Source: an uncultured Prevotellaceae bacterium (lineage in GTDB: Bacteria; Bacteroidota; Bacteroidia; Bacteroidales; Bacteroidaceae). From it: a stretch of 40,193 nt of DNA. Of the stretch, positions 6,494 to 15,254 are shown piece by piece (within the stretch, counting starts at the first letter, position 1; each line of letters opens with the position of its first letter). Made by a program: the position numbers and the translations under genes. The stretch spans positions 1 through 40,193 of the forward strand of contig ONYA01000023.1 of NCBI GenBank assembly GCA_900321965.1. Direction: 5' to 3'. Under the pieces are notes generated by a model that was given only the letters and a program-made list of their open reading frames with translations, did not search any database and was not told where the DNA came from.

Positions 6494-9400
6494 ATGAATA
6501 AAAGACTATTCAGAATATTAGGATTGATTGCGATTGGCTGCCAACTGTCAACGCTCAATACCTTCGCCCAGAAAGCTGGCGACATCATCAGCGGTACGGT
6601 GACCGATGCCTTCGGCCCTGTCATGATGGCCAATGTCGTCGAGATTGATGCGGCCAACCGTATCGTGGCCTCGGCCCAGACCGATATGAGCGGTAACTTC
6701 TCGTTCAAGTTGAAGAACCCGAAGGACAAGCTCCGCGTGTCGTACGTCGGTTACAAGACGCAGACCCTGGCTATCAACAAGACCAAGTTCGCCATCCGCA
6801 TGTCGGATGCCACTCAGATCAAGGAGGTGACCGTCACCGCCAAGCGCAAGGCGCAGGGTTCCGGTCTGGCCATCCCCGTGGATGAGATTTCTACCGCTCG
6901 CCAGAGCATTGACATGAAAGAGTTCGAGGGTCTGGCCATCACCACCGTCGACGAGGCCCTTCAGGGACGTATCGCCGGTCTGGACATCGTGGCAGGCGGT
7001 GACCTCGGTAAGGGCACGTCGATGCGCCTGCGTGGTGTGTCGTCCATCAACGGTTCGAGCGAGCCGCTGATTGTGGTCGACGGCAACGTCTGGGAGAGCA
7101 ACGTCAACAACTTCGACTTCGCCAATGCCAACGACGAGAAGTTTGCCGAGCTGCTCAACGTCAACCCCGAGGATATCGAGAGCATCTCCGTGCTGAAGGA
7201 CGCTGCCGCTACCGCCATCTGGGGTTCGCAGGGTTCTAACGGTGTCATCGAGATCAAGACGAAGCGTGGTGCCCGTGGTAAGACCCGCGTCAACTTCAGC
7301 GCTCGACTCACCGGTACCTACCAGCCCAAAGGCTACAACATGCTGACGGGTGACGAGTACACCATGCTGCTGAAGGAAGAGTACTTCAACCCGCAGATGA
7401 GCGATGCCGCCAGCGACATCAAGGAAATCAACTACAATCCCGCCTTCTCGGAGTACGAGATGTACAACAACAACACCGACTGGCTTGACGAGGTCAAGAA
7501 GACCGGTTGGCGCCAGAACTACTACCTCGCCCTGAGTGGTGGTGGTGAGAAGGCCAACTTCCGTGTCGGTGCCGGTTACGACCACGAGACGGGTTCTATC
7601 ATCGAGCAGAAGCTTGACCGCTTCACCTCGCGCGTGAACCTTGACTATTTCGTCAGCGACCGTATCAAGATTGAGACCAACATCGCTCTGACCTACACTA
7701 AGAACCACATGAACAACGGCGACCTCCTTGGTATCGCCTATAAGCGTATGCCTAACCTCTCTGTCTACGAGCAGGACCGCTACGGCAACGACCTGGCCGA
7801 CTACTATGCCATGCTGCCCAATGCCTCAGAGGAACTGAAGGACCAGCGCGACATGAAGAATCCTGTGGCACTGGCATTCCTGGCCAAGAACGAGGATACC
7901 AGCTATAACATTACGCCTGAGTTCAAGCTGAACTACCGTCTGCTGGGTCTTGACGAAGAGCACACCCGTCTGGACTATGAGGGCAAGGTCGTGTTTAACA
8001 TCTTTAATAAATATAACGACCAGTACATGCCCCTGTCGCTGAGCACGAAGGGCTGGAGCGACGGCGAGAGTAACAAGGTGTCGTCGAACTCCGACAAGAG
8101 CCTGGGTGTCACCACGACTCACACGCTGACCTTCACGCCGCACTTCCGCAATACCGACCACTCGCTGACGATGATGCTCCGTGGCCAGCTCACCAGCGGT
8201 ACGTCGTCATCGCAGGCTACCGGCCTCTGGGGCCTGCCCAGCGGTTCTATCCAGAGTACGGCTGCCGAGGGTATCATCAGCAACATCGCTACAGGTAGCG
8301 GCCAGTGGCGCAGCGTCTACTTCACCTATTCGGCACACTATGCCTACAAGGGCCGTTACATGGTTGACTTCTCCGTACGTCGAGACGGTTCTACCAAGTT
8401 CGGTGACGACCAGCGCTGGGGTAACTTCCCCGCCGTCTCGCTGCGTTATAACATCAGCAAGGAGCCGTGGTTCCAGAAGGCACTGCCCTTCGTCTCGATG
8501 CTCTCTATCCGTCCAGGTTGGGGTATCGTCGGTCGCCAGCCAGGCAGCGAGGGTCTGTTCTACAGCCGTTACACCAACGGCGCCGGCTATCTGAGCGTCG
8601 GTACGAGTGTTGCTCCTGCCAACATTCAGATGAAGAGCCTGAAGTGGGAGCAGAAGGAGACCTACAACGTCGGTACCGACTTCGGCTTCTTCAACGAGCG
8701 CATCACCGGTAATGTCGAGTTCTACTGGCAGTACACCACCGACCTGCTTATCTCCGGCCGTGGTATCCCCACATCGTCGGGCTTCCCCACGCTGGCCTAC
8801 CAGAATGTCGGCGACATGAAGAACGTCGGTTGGGAGTTCAACCTGAACGGTAACCGCATTGTCAAGCTCGGCAAGTTCTCGGCTGACTTCAACATCACCT
8901 TTGCTAACAACAAGAACACCATCACTGCTATGGACGAGACCTATCTTGCAACCCTGAACGGCGAGTTCAACCGCCAGAACGGTTCTTATCTCACACGTGT
9001 CGAGCTGAACACGGCTATGGGTAGTATCTACGGCTTCCGCTACAAGGGTGTCTATCAGTACAGCGACTACTCTCCGGTCGAGGTGCCCGGCGTCAGCGGC
9101 CCCAATGCCCCTGTAGCCCGCGATGCTGACGGCAACGTCATCGTCGACGAGAACGGCATGACCACGCCGATGATGTTCTGCTACGGCGGTTCGAAGGACG
9201 AGACGAAGGTGTTCCGTGGTGGCGATGCCATCTACGAGGATATCAACCACGACGGCCAGATTGACGAGCTCGACATCGTCTACCTCGGTTCGTCACTGCC
9301 TAAGTTCACCGGTGGTTTCGGCTTCAAGCTCCACTACGGACGCTGGTCGCTGAACAGCCAGTTCAACTTCCGCTATGGCAACAAGATCATCAACGCTGCA

Positions 9401-9787
9401 CGCATGAACGCAGAGAAGATGTACGACAACAACAACCAGAGTGCCGCCGTCAACTGGCGCTGGCGTGTCGAGGGTGACATCACCGAGATTCCCCGCGCTC
9501 TCCGTCAGGCCGGTTACAACTACTTAGGTTCCGACCGCTTCGTCGAGGACGGCTCGTTCATCCGTCTGAACTACGCACAGCTCAGCTACTCGTTCGATCC
9601 GAAGTTCATCAAGAAAATCGGACTGACCCAGCTCAGCTTCTACGTCTCGGCCAACAACCTGTTCTGTCTGACCAAGTACTCAGGTGCTGACCCCGAGGTG
9701 GGCTACGGTTCAATGGGTATCGTGACCGATAATGCCCAGACACCGCGCTCGAAGTCATTCACCGGTGGCGTGACCATCCAGTTCTAA
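6494..9787 (+). CDS. SusC/RagA-type TonB-dependent outer-membrane receptor 1
   Basis: A 1097-residue glycan importer. The signal peptide is about residues 1-25 (ending NTFAQ). A carboxypeptidase-regulatory-like beta-sandwich follows (about 33-105, ISGTVTDAFGPV). A TonB-box-like EVTVTA lies at about 111-116. The plug domain (about 130-260) contains the SusC signature ALQGRIAGLDI, and SVLKDAAATAIWG and GSNGVIEIKT close to its end. The remainder is a 22-strand-type barrel ending in an aromatic residue (VTIQF). With the SusD lipoprotein encoded 31 bases downstream it would form the pedal-bin complex that imports oligosaccharides through the outer membrane with TonB energy. The signal peptide contains an odd CQLSTLNT segment, resembling low-complexity spacer DNA read in frame. 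The specificity cannot be read from sequence. Confidence 0.95.
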   Translation: MNKRLFRILGLIAIGCQLSTLNTFAQKAGDIISGTVTDAFGPVMMANVVEIDAANRIVASAQTDMSGNFSFKLKNPKDKLRVSYVGYKTQTLAINKTKFAIRMSDATQIKEVTVTAKRKAQGSGLAIPVDEISTARQSIDMKEFEGLAITTVDEALQGRIAGLDIVAGGDLGKGTSMRLRGVSSINGSSEPLIVVDGNVWESNVNNFDFANANDEKFAELLNVNPEDIESISVLKDAAATAIWGSQGSNGVIEIKTKRGARGKTRVNFSARLTGTYQPKGYNMLTGDEYTMLLKEEYFNPQMSDAASDIKEINYNPAFSEYEMYNNNTDWLDEVKKTGWRQNYYLALSGGGEKANFRVGAGYDHETGSIIEQKLDRFTSRVNLDYFVSDRIKIETNIALTYTKNHMNNGDLLGIAYKRMPNLSVYEQDRYGNDLADYYAMLPNASEELKDQRDMKNPVALAFLAKNEDTSYNITPEFKLNYRLLGLDEEHTRLDYEGKVVFNIFNKYNDQYMPLSLSTKGWSDGESNKVSSNSDKSLGVTTTHTLTFTPHFRNTDHSLTMMLRGQLTSGTSSSQATGLWGLPSGSIQSTAAEGIISNIATGSGQWRSVYFTYSAHYAYKGRYMVDFSVRRDGSTKFGDDQRWGNFPAVSLRYNISKEPWFQKALPFVSMLSIRPGWGIVGRQPGSEGLFYSRYTNGAGYLSVGTSVAPANIQMKSLKWEQKETYNVGTDFGFFNERITGNVEFYWQYTTDLLISGRGIPTSSGFPTLAYQNVGDMKNVGWEFNLNGNRIVKLGKFSADFNITFANNKNTITAMDETYLATLNGEFNRQNGSYLTRVELNTAMGSIYGFRYKGVYQYSDYSPVEVPGVSGPNAPVARDADGNVIVDENGMTTPMMFCYGGSKDETKVFRGGDAIYEDINHDGQIDELDIVYLGSSLPKFTGGFGFKLHYGRWSLNSQFNFRYGNKIINAARMNAEKMYDNNNQSAAVNWRWRVEGDITEIPRALRQAGYNYLGSDRFVEDGSFIRLNYAQLSYSFDPKFIKKIGLTQLSFYVSANNLFCLTKYSGADPEVGYGSMGIVTDNAQTPRSKSFTGGVTIQF

Positions 9788-9818
9788 ATGAGGAATTAGA
9801 AATTAGATATTAAAAATT

Positions 9819-11531
9819 ATGATTACTAATATAATAAAGAAATATAGCGTGAAGTTCGCAGTTGGCTGTGGCTGTGCCACTGCCGTCCTGGGTCTCGCCT
9901 CCTGCTCTGACTTCCTCGACATCCTGCCACTGAACGACGTGGTGCTCGAGAACTACTGGACGCAGAAGAGCGACGTGGAAAGCGTCAGGGCCAGCTGCTA
10001 CGTGTCCCTGCAGAGTTCCGATGCCATGAACCGTATCGGACTGTGGAGCGAGCTTCGTTCCGACAACCTCTTTGCCGGAGCTAACGTGCCTAACGAGGTT
10101 TCCGAAATCCTGAAGGAGAACCTTCTGCCTACCAATCCCTATTGCAACTGGTCGAAACTCTATGAGTGCATTAACCGTTGTAATATCCTCTGTCACTATG
10201 CCCCTGAAGTGCAGGCTACCGACCCTAACTACAGCGAGGCTGAGATGAGGAGCGACATCGCTGAGGTGTCTGCCCTGCGTGCCCTCTGCTACTTCTACCT
10301 CATCCGTACGTTCCGTGACGTTCCTTACACCACGGAGGCCAGTATCGATGATACGCAGAACTACGTCAAGGCTGCCACACCGTTCAACGCTGTGCTCGAC
10401 TCCCTGATTACCAACCTGGAGAGTGTCAAGGACTACGCCGTGCGCCGCTATAAGCTGGAGACCGTCAGCGGCAGCTATTTCACACTGCCTGACGAGAACA
10501 CCAGCCGTATCACCCGCGTCGCTATCTGGGCACTCCTGGCCGACCTCTATCTGTGGAAGCAGGACTGGGACAACGCCATCAAGTATGCTGACATGGTCAT
10601 CGACTACAAGCGCCAGCAGTATGAGGAACTGAAGACGCGTGTCGGCGATATTACCTATATCCAGTATGTCGACGGCGTGCCCATGATTCTCGAGATGCCT
10701 GAGGGTACCAACAACTGCGGACGTACCTACAACGAGATCTTCGGCGACGGCAACTCCTTCGAGAGTATCTTTGAACTGAAGTTCACGCACGCCTCCAACG
10801 GCTGGGTAGGTTCGTTCTATGGTAACGACAATACGCCTAACGGCCGACTGAGAGCCAACGAGCTGTCGTTCCCCAGCATGGATAATGTCATCACGAACAA
10901 GAACCCGCTGTTCAAGTCTTCCGACTGCCGTTTCTATGAGAACTTCAGAGCTTCAGGCAACACGATGTATATCGGCAAGTATGTACGTAGCTCGGTGAAT
11001 TTCCAGACAAAGAACCTGACCAACGAGGCCAGCCTGCGTCTCGAACAGCATCTGCGTAACTCGGACAACGCCTCCTGGATCTTCTACCGCTTGAGCGAGA
11101 TGCTGCTCATCAAGGCTGAGGCTCTTGTGGAGCGTGGCGGCGAAGGCGACTACGACGCGGCTTTCAATCTCGTGAATACCGTCTACAAGCGCGCCAACAA
11201 CCTGACGTCGAACCTGAAGAGCGTCGACTACACCAACTCGAAGACCGCCATGGAGAACCTGGTGCTCGACGAGCGTCGCCGCGAACTCATGTTTGAGGGC
11301 AAGCGCTGGTACGACCTCGTACGCCGCTCACGTCGTGACGGCAATACGAGCTACCTCGTCTCCTGCGTGAAGAGTAAGTATGAGAGTAAGGATGCCAACG
11401 CCATTGCCATCAAGATGGCCGACCTGAACATCATCTACTTCCCATACGCTAAGAATGAGATCAAGGTGAACCCGCTGCTCCAGCAGAACCCGGCATTCAC
11501 CAATGGTGAGGACTCTCAGTATCAGCGTTAA
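9819..11531 (+). CDS. SusD/RagB-type glycan-binding lipoprotein 1
   Basis: A 570-residue outer-membrane lipoprotein, the lid partner of SusC 1. The signal peptide has VGCG and ends in the lipobox LASC (C29), followed by the SusD-typical SDFLD. The N-terminal helical TPR-like region contains ALRALCYFYLIRTFRDVP, typical of SusD. The C-terminal motif ERRRELMFEGKRWYDLVR near residue 490 is highly characteristic. Length is normal. It lies 31 bases after SusC 1 and 38 before the next FAS1 gene, in the same operon. It would bind glycan oligomers at the cell surface and close over the SusC channel. Confidence 0.95.
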   Translation: MITNIIKKYSVKFAVGCGCATAVLGLASCSDFLDILPLNDVVLENYWTQKSDVESVRASCYVSLQSSDAMNRIGLWSELRSDNLFAGANVPNEVSEILKENLLPTNPYCNWSKLYECINRCNILCHYAPEVQATDPNYSEAEMRSDIAEVSALRALCYFYLIRTFRDVPYTTEASIDDTQNYVKAATPFNAVLDSLITNLESVKDYAVRRYKLETVSGSYFTLPDENTSRITRVAIWALLADLYLWKQDWDNAIKYADMVIDYKRQQYEELKTRVGDITYIQYVDGVPMILEMPEGTNNCGRTYNEIFGDGNSFESIFELKFTHASNGWVGSFYGNDNTPNGRLRANELSFPSMDNVITNKNPLFKSSDCRFYENFRASGNTMYIGKYVRSSVNFQTKNLTNEASLRLEQHLRNSDNASWIFYRLSEMLLIKAEALVERGGEGDYDAAFNLVNTVYKRANNLTSNLKSVDYTNSKTAMENLVLDERRRELMFEGKRWYDLVRRSRRDGNTSYLVSCVKSKYESKDANAIAIKMADLNIIYFPYAKNEIKVNPLLQQNPAFTNGEDSQYQR

Positions 11532-11569
11532 GCTAAAGTCATTGTAACCTATTTAACGACCTATAAGAA

Positions 11570-13573
11570 ATGAAAAAGATAACAACAATATTTCGTCAGA
11601 TAAGTGGCCAGGTACAGGTGCTGTCGGTCATCGCCCTGATGTCCATGCCGCTGTTCTTCTCCTGCGTGGATAACGATGACGACGTGCCCGAGAATATGTA
11701 CACTGCCCAGAAGATGACGGCCGGTGCCTTCCTTGAGACCAATCAGGACCGTTTCAGCGAGTTTACTGCCCTGCTGAAGCGTACACCCTACTTCTCGCTG
11801 ATGACCACCTACGGCCGCTATACGCTCTTTGCACCTACGAATGATGCCATGACGCAGTACATTCAGAACAACGGCTATGGCTCGGTGGCTGGTATCCCGC
11901 AGAACATCTGTGACTCTCTTGCCCGTACCCATATCATCCGCAAGGGTGCTTTCTTCACCTCCGACGTGCCCGAGGGTAACGTTGGCCTGAACATGCTGGA
12001 CCAGTATATCACCTGGTCGAGTGACTCGGACGTGACCAACGGCAACCGCCTCATCTACTATGTCAACAAGAACTCGCGCATGACGGAGTTTAACGACTCT
12101 GTGACCAACGGCGTGGTTCATATCGTTGACCGTGTGCTCTCGTCGAGCACGGACTTCCTGCCTGAGAAGATGCGCGAGGACACTACCATCACGCTCTTCT
12201 GCGAAGCCCTGCGCCTGACGCACCTCGACGACTCGCTGCATGAGTATATGGACGAGCATTACAGCATCGGTGTCGACTCCGTCACCATCGGTACACAGGA
12301 GCGCTGCTTGAACAACGGTAACCCCTATATGACCTGTCTCTGGGTCAGCAACCGCTATTTCAAGTTCACGGCCTTCGTAGAGCCCGACTCCGTCTACCAC
12401 CGTAATGGCATCAACAACATCGAGGACCTGAAGGCTTACGCCAAGCGTATCTATGACGCTACCTATCCCGAGGATGCCGGACAGTACGACCACGACTTTA
12501 CGCACCGTAAGAACCCGCTGAACCGATTCGTCAGCTACCACCTGCTGAACCGTATCATTATGTATAACGACCTTGTCGGCAACGAGCTCACCTCGCAGTG
12601 CTGGAAGAGCAGCGTCGCCGACCCCGAGGAGTTCTACGAGACGATGTGTCCCGGTACGCTGGTACGTCTGGCTATGCCGTCGGGCAGCGATCAGGGCGTG
12701 TTCATCAACCGTCGCGGACTGATGGCCCGTCTCTATGACGACCAGAGCCGTGGTGTGAAGGTGCTGGCTCCCTCAGAGTCTGGTAAGACCGACCAGCAGG
12801 CCTTGAACGGTTTCTATCATTACATTGATGATATCCTGACCTTTAATACCCACACGCGTGACGTCATCTTCAACTGCCGTATGCGTTTCCACCCGTCGAC
12901 GCTGAGCCGCGACTTCATGAACTGCGACGGCCGTAACCACAAGGACGACATCGGAAACTCGCTGCGTGGTTTCAAGAAGGGCTTCACCGACGGCTGGCAG
13001 ATGAGCGACGAGAGCTTCGTCGGTGTCACCGGCAACGATGTGTGGTGGGCTTCCTTCATGGGCGGCGTGGTCGTTATCAGCGGCCGTTTCGACGTGACGC
13101 TCCGTCTGCCGTGTGTCCCGAAGAAGGGTACTTACGAGATTCGTATTGGCTATACGCCTAACGAGGAACGTGGTGTTATCCAGGCTTATCTGAACAACGT
13201 CCCCTGCGGTATTCCTGTCGATATGCGTATCTACCCCACCGATCCTGAGATTGGCTTTATCTCCGATGGTTCTGAAGGTGCCCAGACGGCAGAGGAAATC
13301 AAGATGCAGGACAAGGCCCTCCACAACCGTGGCTTCATGAAGGCAATGGACGTGTGGTACCAGGGCGGCACCGGCAATACTGGTGGTTGTCTGCGTAACA
13401 ACAATATCTCCACCCGTCGTGTGCTGGCTACTGAGAGCTTAGACCCGGACAGGGTTTACTACCTGCGTCTGCGCCAGGTGCTCGATAATCCTGAGAATTA
13501 TTGTAACTTCAACTATCTGGAAATCTGTCCGAAGAGTGTCTATGGCAGTCCCGAGGGCGAGGATCAGCATTGA
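11570..13573 (+). CDS. Surface lipoprotein with two FAS1 domains and a C-terminal beta-sandwich
   Basis: A 667-residue lipoprotein. The hydrophobic leader ends in LFFSC (C32) and is followed by the acidic VDNDDD, a likely surface-export signal. FAS1 domain 1 spans about residues 45-190 (YTLFAPTNDAM; NGVVHIVDRVL) and a more divergent FAS1 domain 2 about 192-425 (GFYHYIDDIL). Residues about 430-667 form a separate beta-rich region with FDVTLRLPCVPKKGTYEIRI and YYLRLRQV, which looks like a carbohydrate- or protein-binding sandwich. I cannot name it. The third gene upstream, at 3938, encodes the four-FAS1 protein of the same operon, and a further two-FAS1 gene follows directly, 40 bases downstream. 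Position after SusD resembles that of SusE/F-type surface glycan-binding proteins, so glycan capture is a reasonable inference. Confidence 0.8.
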   Translation: MKKITTIFRQISGQVQVLSVIALMSMPLFFSCVDNDDDVPENMYTAQKMTAGAFLETNQDRFSEFTALLKRTPYFSLMTTYGRYTLFAPTNDAMTQYIQNNGYGSVAGIPQNICDSLARTHIIRKGAFFTSDVPEGNVGLNMLDQYITWSSDSDVTNGNRLIYYVNKNSRMTEFNDSVTNGVVHIVDRVLSSSTDFLPEKMREDTTITLFCEALRLTHLDDSLHEYMDEHYSIGVDSVTIGTQERCLNNGNPYMTCLWVSNRYFKFTAFVEPDSVYHRNGINNIEDLKAYAKRIYDATYPEDAGQYDHDFTHRKNPLNRFVSYHLLNRIIMYNDLVGNELTSQCWKSSVADPEEFYETMCPGTLVRLAMPSGSDQGVFINRRGLMARLYDDQSRGVKVLAPSESGKTDQQALNGFYHYIDDILTFNTHTRDVIFNCRMRFHPSTLSRDFMNCDGRNHKDDIGNSLRGFKKGFTDGWQMSDESFVGVTGNDVWWASFMGGVVVISGRFDVTLRLPCVPKKGTYEIRIGYTPNEERGVIQAYLNNVPCGIPVDMRIYPTDPEIGFISDGSEGAQTAEEIKMQDKALHNRGFMKAMDVWYQGGTGNTGGCLRNNNISTRRVLATESLDPDRVYYLRLRQVLDNPENYCNFNYLEICPKSVYGSPEGEDQH

Positions 13574-13613
13574 TAATTGATAATTGAAAATTGATAACTG
13601 ATAATTGAAAATT
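13572..13613 (+). repeat. Low-complexity spacer of GATAATTGAAAATT-type repeats
   Basis: The 40-base gap between the two FAS1 genes is built from about three imperfect copies of a GATAATTGAAAATT-like unit. An in-frame TTG inside it (13605) is not taken as the start of the next gene. Confidence 0.6.
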
Positions 13614-15251
13614 ATGAATAATAAGAGTTTCAAGAATATAGCCCTTTCGGTGGCAGTAGGTTGCGGCTTTGCCGCAGCCCTCGCTGCCTGCACCGATTGG
13701 GACGATCACTACGAGCCGTCCGTCGACAGCGGCGTTGGCGGCACCCTGTGGGAGCAACTCTCGGCTGATCCTCAGTTGACGGACTTCTGTGAGGTGCTCG
13801 AGAAGACCGAGGTCTTCCGTATGCATAAGAAGAGAGGTGTAAGCTATGCCGACCTTCTTCGTGGCGGACAGGCTTTCACCGTCATGGCTCCGGTCAACGG
13901 CACTTTTAACAAGGACTCGCTGCTGAACCTCGTTAAGACGGCTCCCGGCGACTCGATGGTAGAGAAAGCCTTTGTCTTCAACCACATGTCGCGTATGACC
14001 ACCTCGCTGAAGACTGTTCCGCAGGACCTCCGCATGATGAACGGCAAGAGCCTCAAGCTGACGGAGAGCACCGTTCAGGGCATTCCCGTCATCAAGGGCA
14101 ACCAGCATGCTAAGAATGGTGTCATCCATGTGATGTCGCGGGCACTGCCTTACGGCTACAACCTCTACGAGGCACTCTGTGACGACCACGAGATGACGCC
14201 TGTCGGCGCCAGCCTTCGTCAGTACGAATGGGACGAGTTCGACCCCAACGCTTCTGTCATCAGCGGCTACGAAGAGGGCGTCCCCGTGTATGAAGACTCT
14301 GTCGTCTACGAGCGCAACCGTATGGTGGAAGCTATCGGCCTGATTAACGCTGAGGACTCTGCCTACTGGGTGGTGGCTCCTACGGCTGCCGGCTGGGAGC
14401 GTGCATGGAACAAGGTCTCCAAGCACTTCGTCTTTGACGAGTCTTACCAGAAGCGCGACTCACTGCAGCGTTACTGGACCACACGCGCCCTGTTCGACGA
14501 CGCCGTCTTCAACTTGACCGACCAGCTGACCACCACCGACTCACTGGTGTCGGTGCCCTATCGCAACTGGCGCAAGGGCTATGTGGCCGGCAAGCCTGTC
14601 TATCACGTCTTCCAGAAGCCTTTCGAGCCGGGCGGTATTCTCTACGGTGCCCGTAAGCTGCAGTGCAGCAATGGCGTTCTGTATAAGACCGACGAGTGGC
14701 CCTTCGACCCCGTGAAGACCTACTTCAAGGAGCTGTGGACTGAGGGTGAGGCTACGTGGCTCATCATCCCGCCGGAGAAGAGCTGCCGCTATACGCCTAT
14801 CCGCCAGGTGGCCGACAGTATCTCGGAGAATGCTTTCCTGCAGATCGTTGCCTCCAGTGGTACGGCCAACTGGGAACTGACCTTCCGTCTTGAGAACGTA
14901 CTGTCAGGCGACTATGATGTCTGCATCATCGTGCTGCCGCAGACCGTCATCAATCCCGACGCCCGTCTTCGTCCCTGTAAGTTCAAGGCCGACGTCAACT
15001 ATGTTGACTTGGACGGAAAAGACAAGACTTTCAACTGCGACAACAAAGTGTTCCAGACCGACCCGACGAAGGTTGACACCGTCGTGCTGGCCGAGGCTTT
15101 CCACTTCCCCGCCTCCAACTATGGACAGAGCACTAACAAGTTCAACCTGACCTTGAAGTGTAATATTGGTCCGCTTGAGACTTCGAAATTCTCCCGCGAG
15201 ATGCTGCTCGACTGCATCTACCTGCGTCCACGAACCTCTAAAGATGAATAA
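13614..15251 (+). CDS. Surface lipoprotein with FAS1 domains and a C-terminal beta-sandwich
   Basis: A 545-residue lipoprotein starting at the ATG at 13614. The signal peptide contains VGCG and ends ALAAC (C26), followed by the acidic TDWDDHYE, fitting surface export. FAS1 domain 1 covers about residues 35-180 (FTVMAPVNGTFN; NGVIHVMSRAL) and a divergent FAS1 unit about 190-365 (NGVLYKTDEWPF). The C-terminal region, about 370-545, is beta-rich (WELTFRLENVLSGDYDVCII) and similar in layout to that of the preceding gene, so the two are probably diverged duplicates. It ends three bases before SusC 2, which suggests coupled translation. Likely a surface glycan-binding or adhesion protein of the same complex. 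Confidence 0.8.
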   Translation: MNNKSFKNIALSVAVGCGFAAALAACTDWDDHYEPSVDSGVGGTLWEQLSADPQLTDFCEVLEKTEVFRMHKKRGVSYADLLRGGQAFTVMAPVNGTFNKDSLLNLVKTAPGDSMVEKAFVFNHMSRMTTSLKTVPQDLRMMNGKSLKLTESTVQGIPVIKGNQHAKNGVIHVMSRALPYGYNLYEALCDDHEMTPVGASLRQYEWDEFDPNASVISGYEEGVPVYEDSVVYERNRMVEAIGLINAEDSAYWVVAPTAAGWERAWNKVSKHFVFDESYQKRDSLQRYWTTRALFDDAVFNLTDQLTTTDSLVSVPYRNWRKGYVAGKPVYHVFQKPFEPGGILYGARKLQCSNGVLYKTDEWPFDPVKTYFKELWTEGEATWLIIPPEKSCRYTPIRQVADSISENAFLQIVASSGTANWELTFRLENVLSGDYDVCIIVLPQTVINPDARLRPCKFKADVNYVDLDGKDKTFNCDNKVFQTDPTKVDTVVLAEAFHFPASNYGQSTNKFNLTLKCNIGPLETSKFSREMLLDCIYLRPRTSKDE

Positions 15252-15254
15252 CCT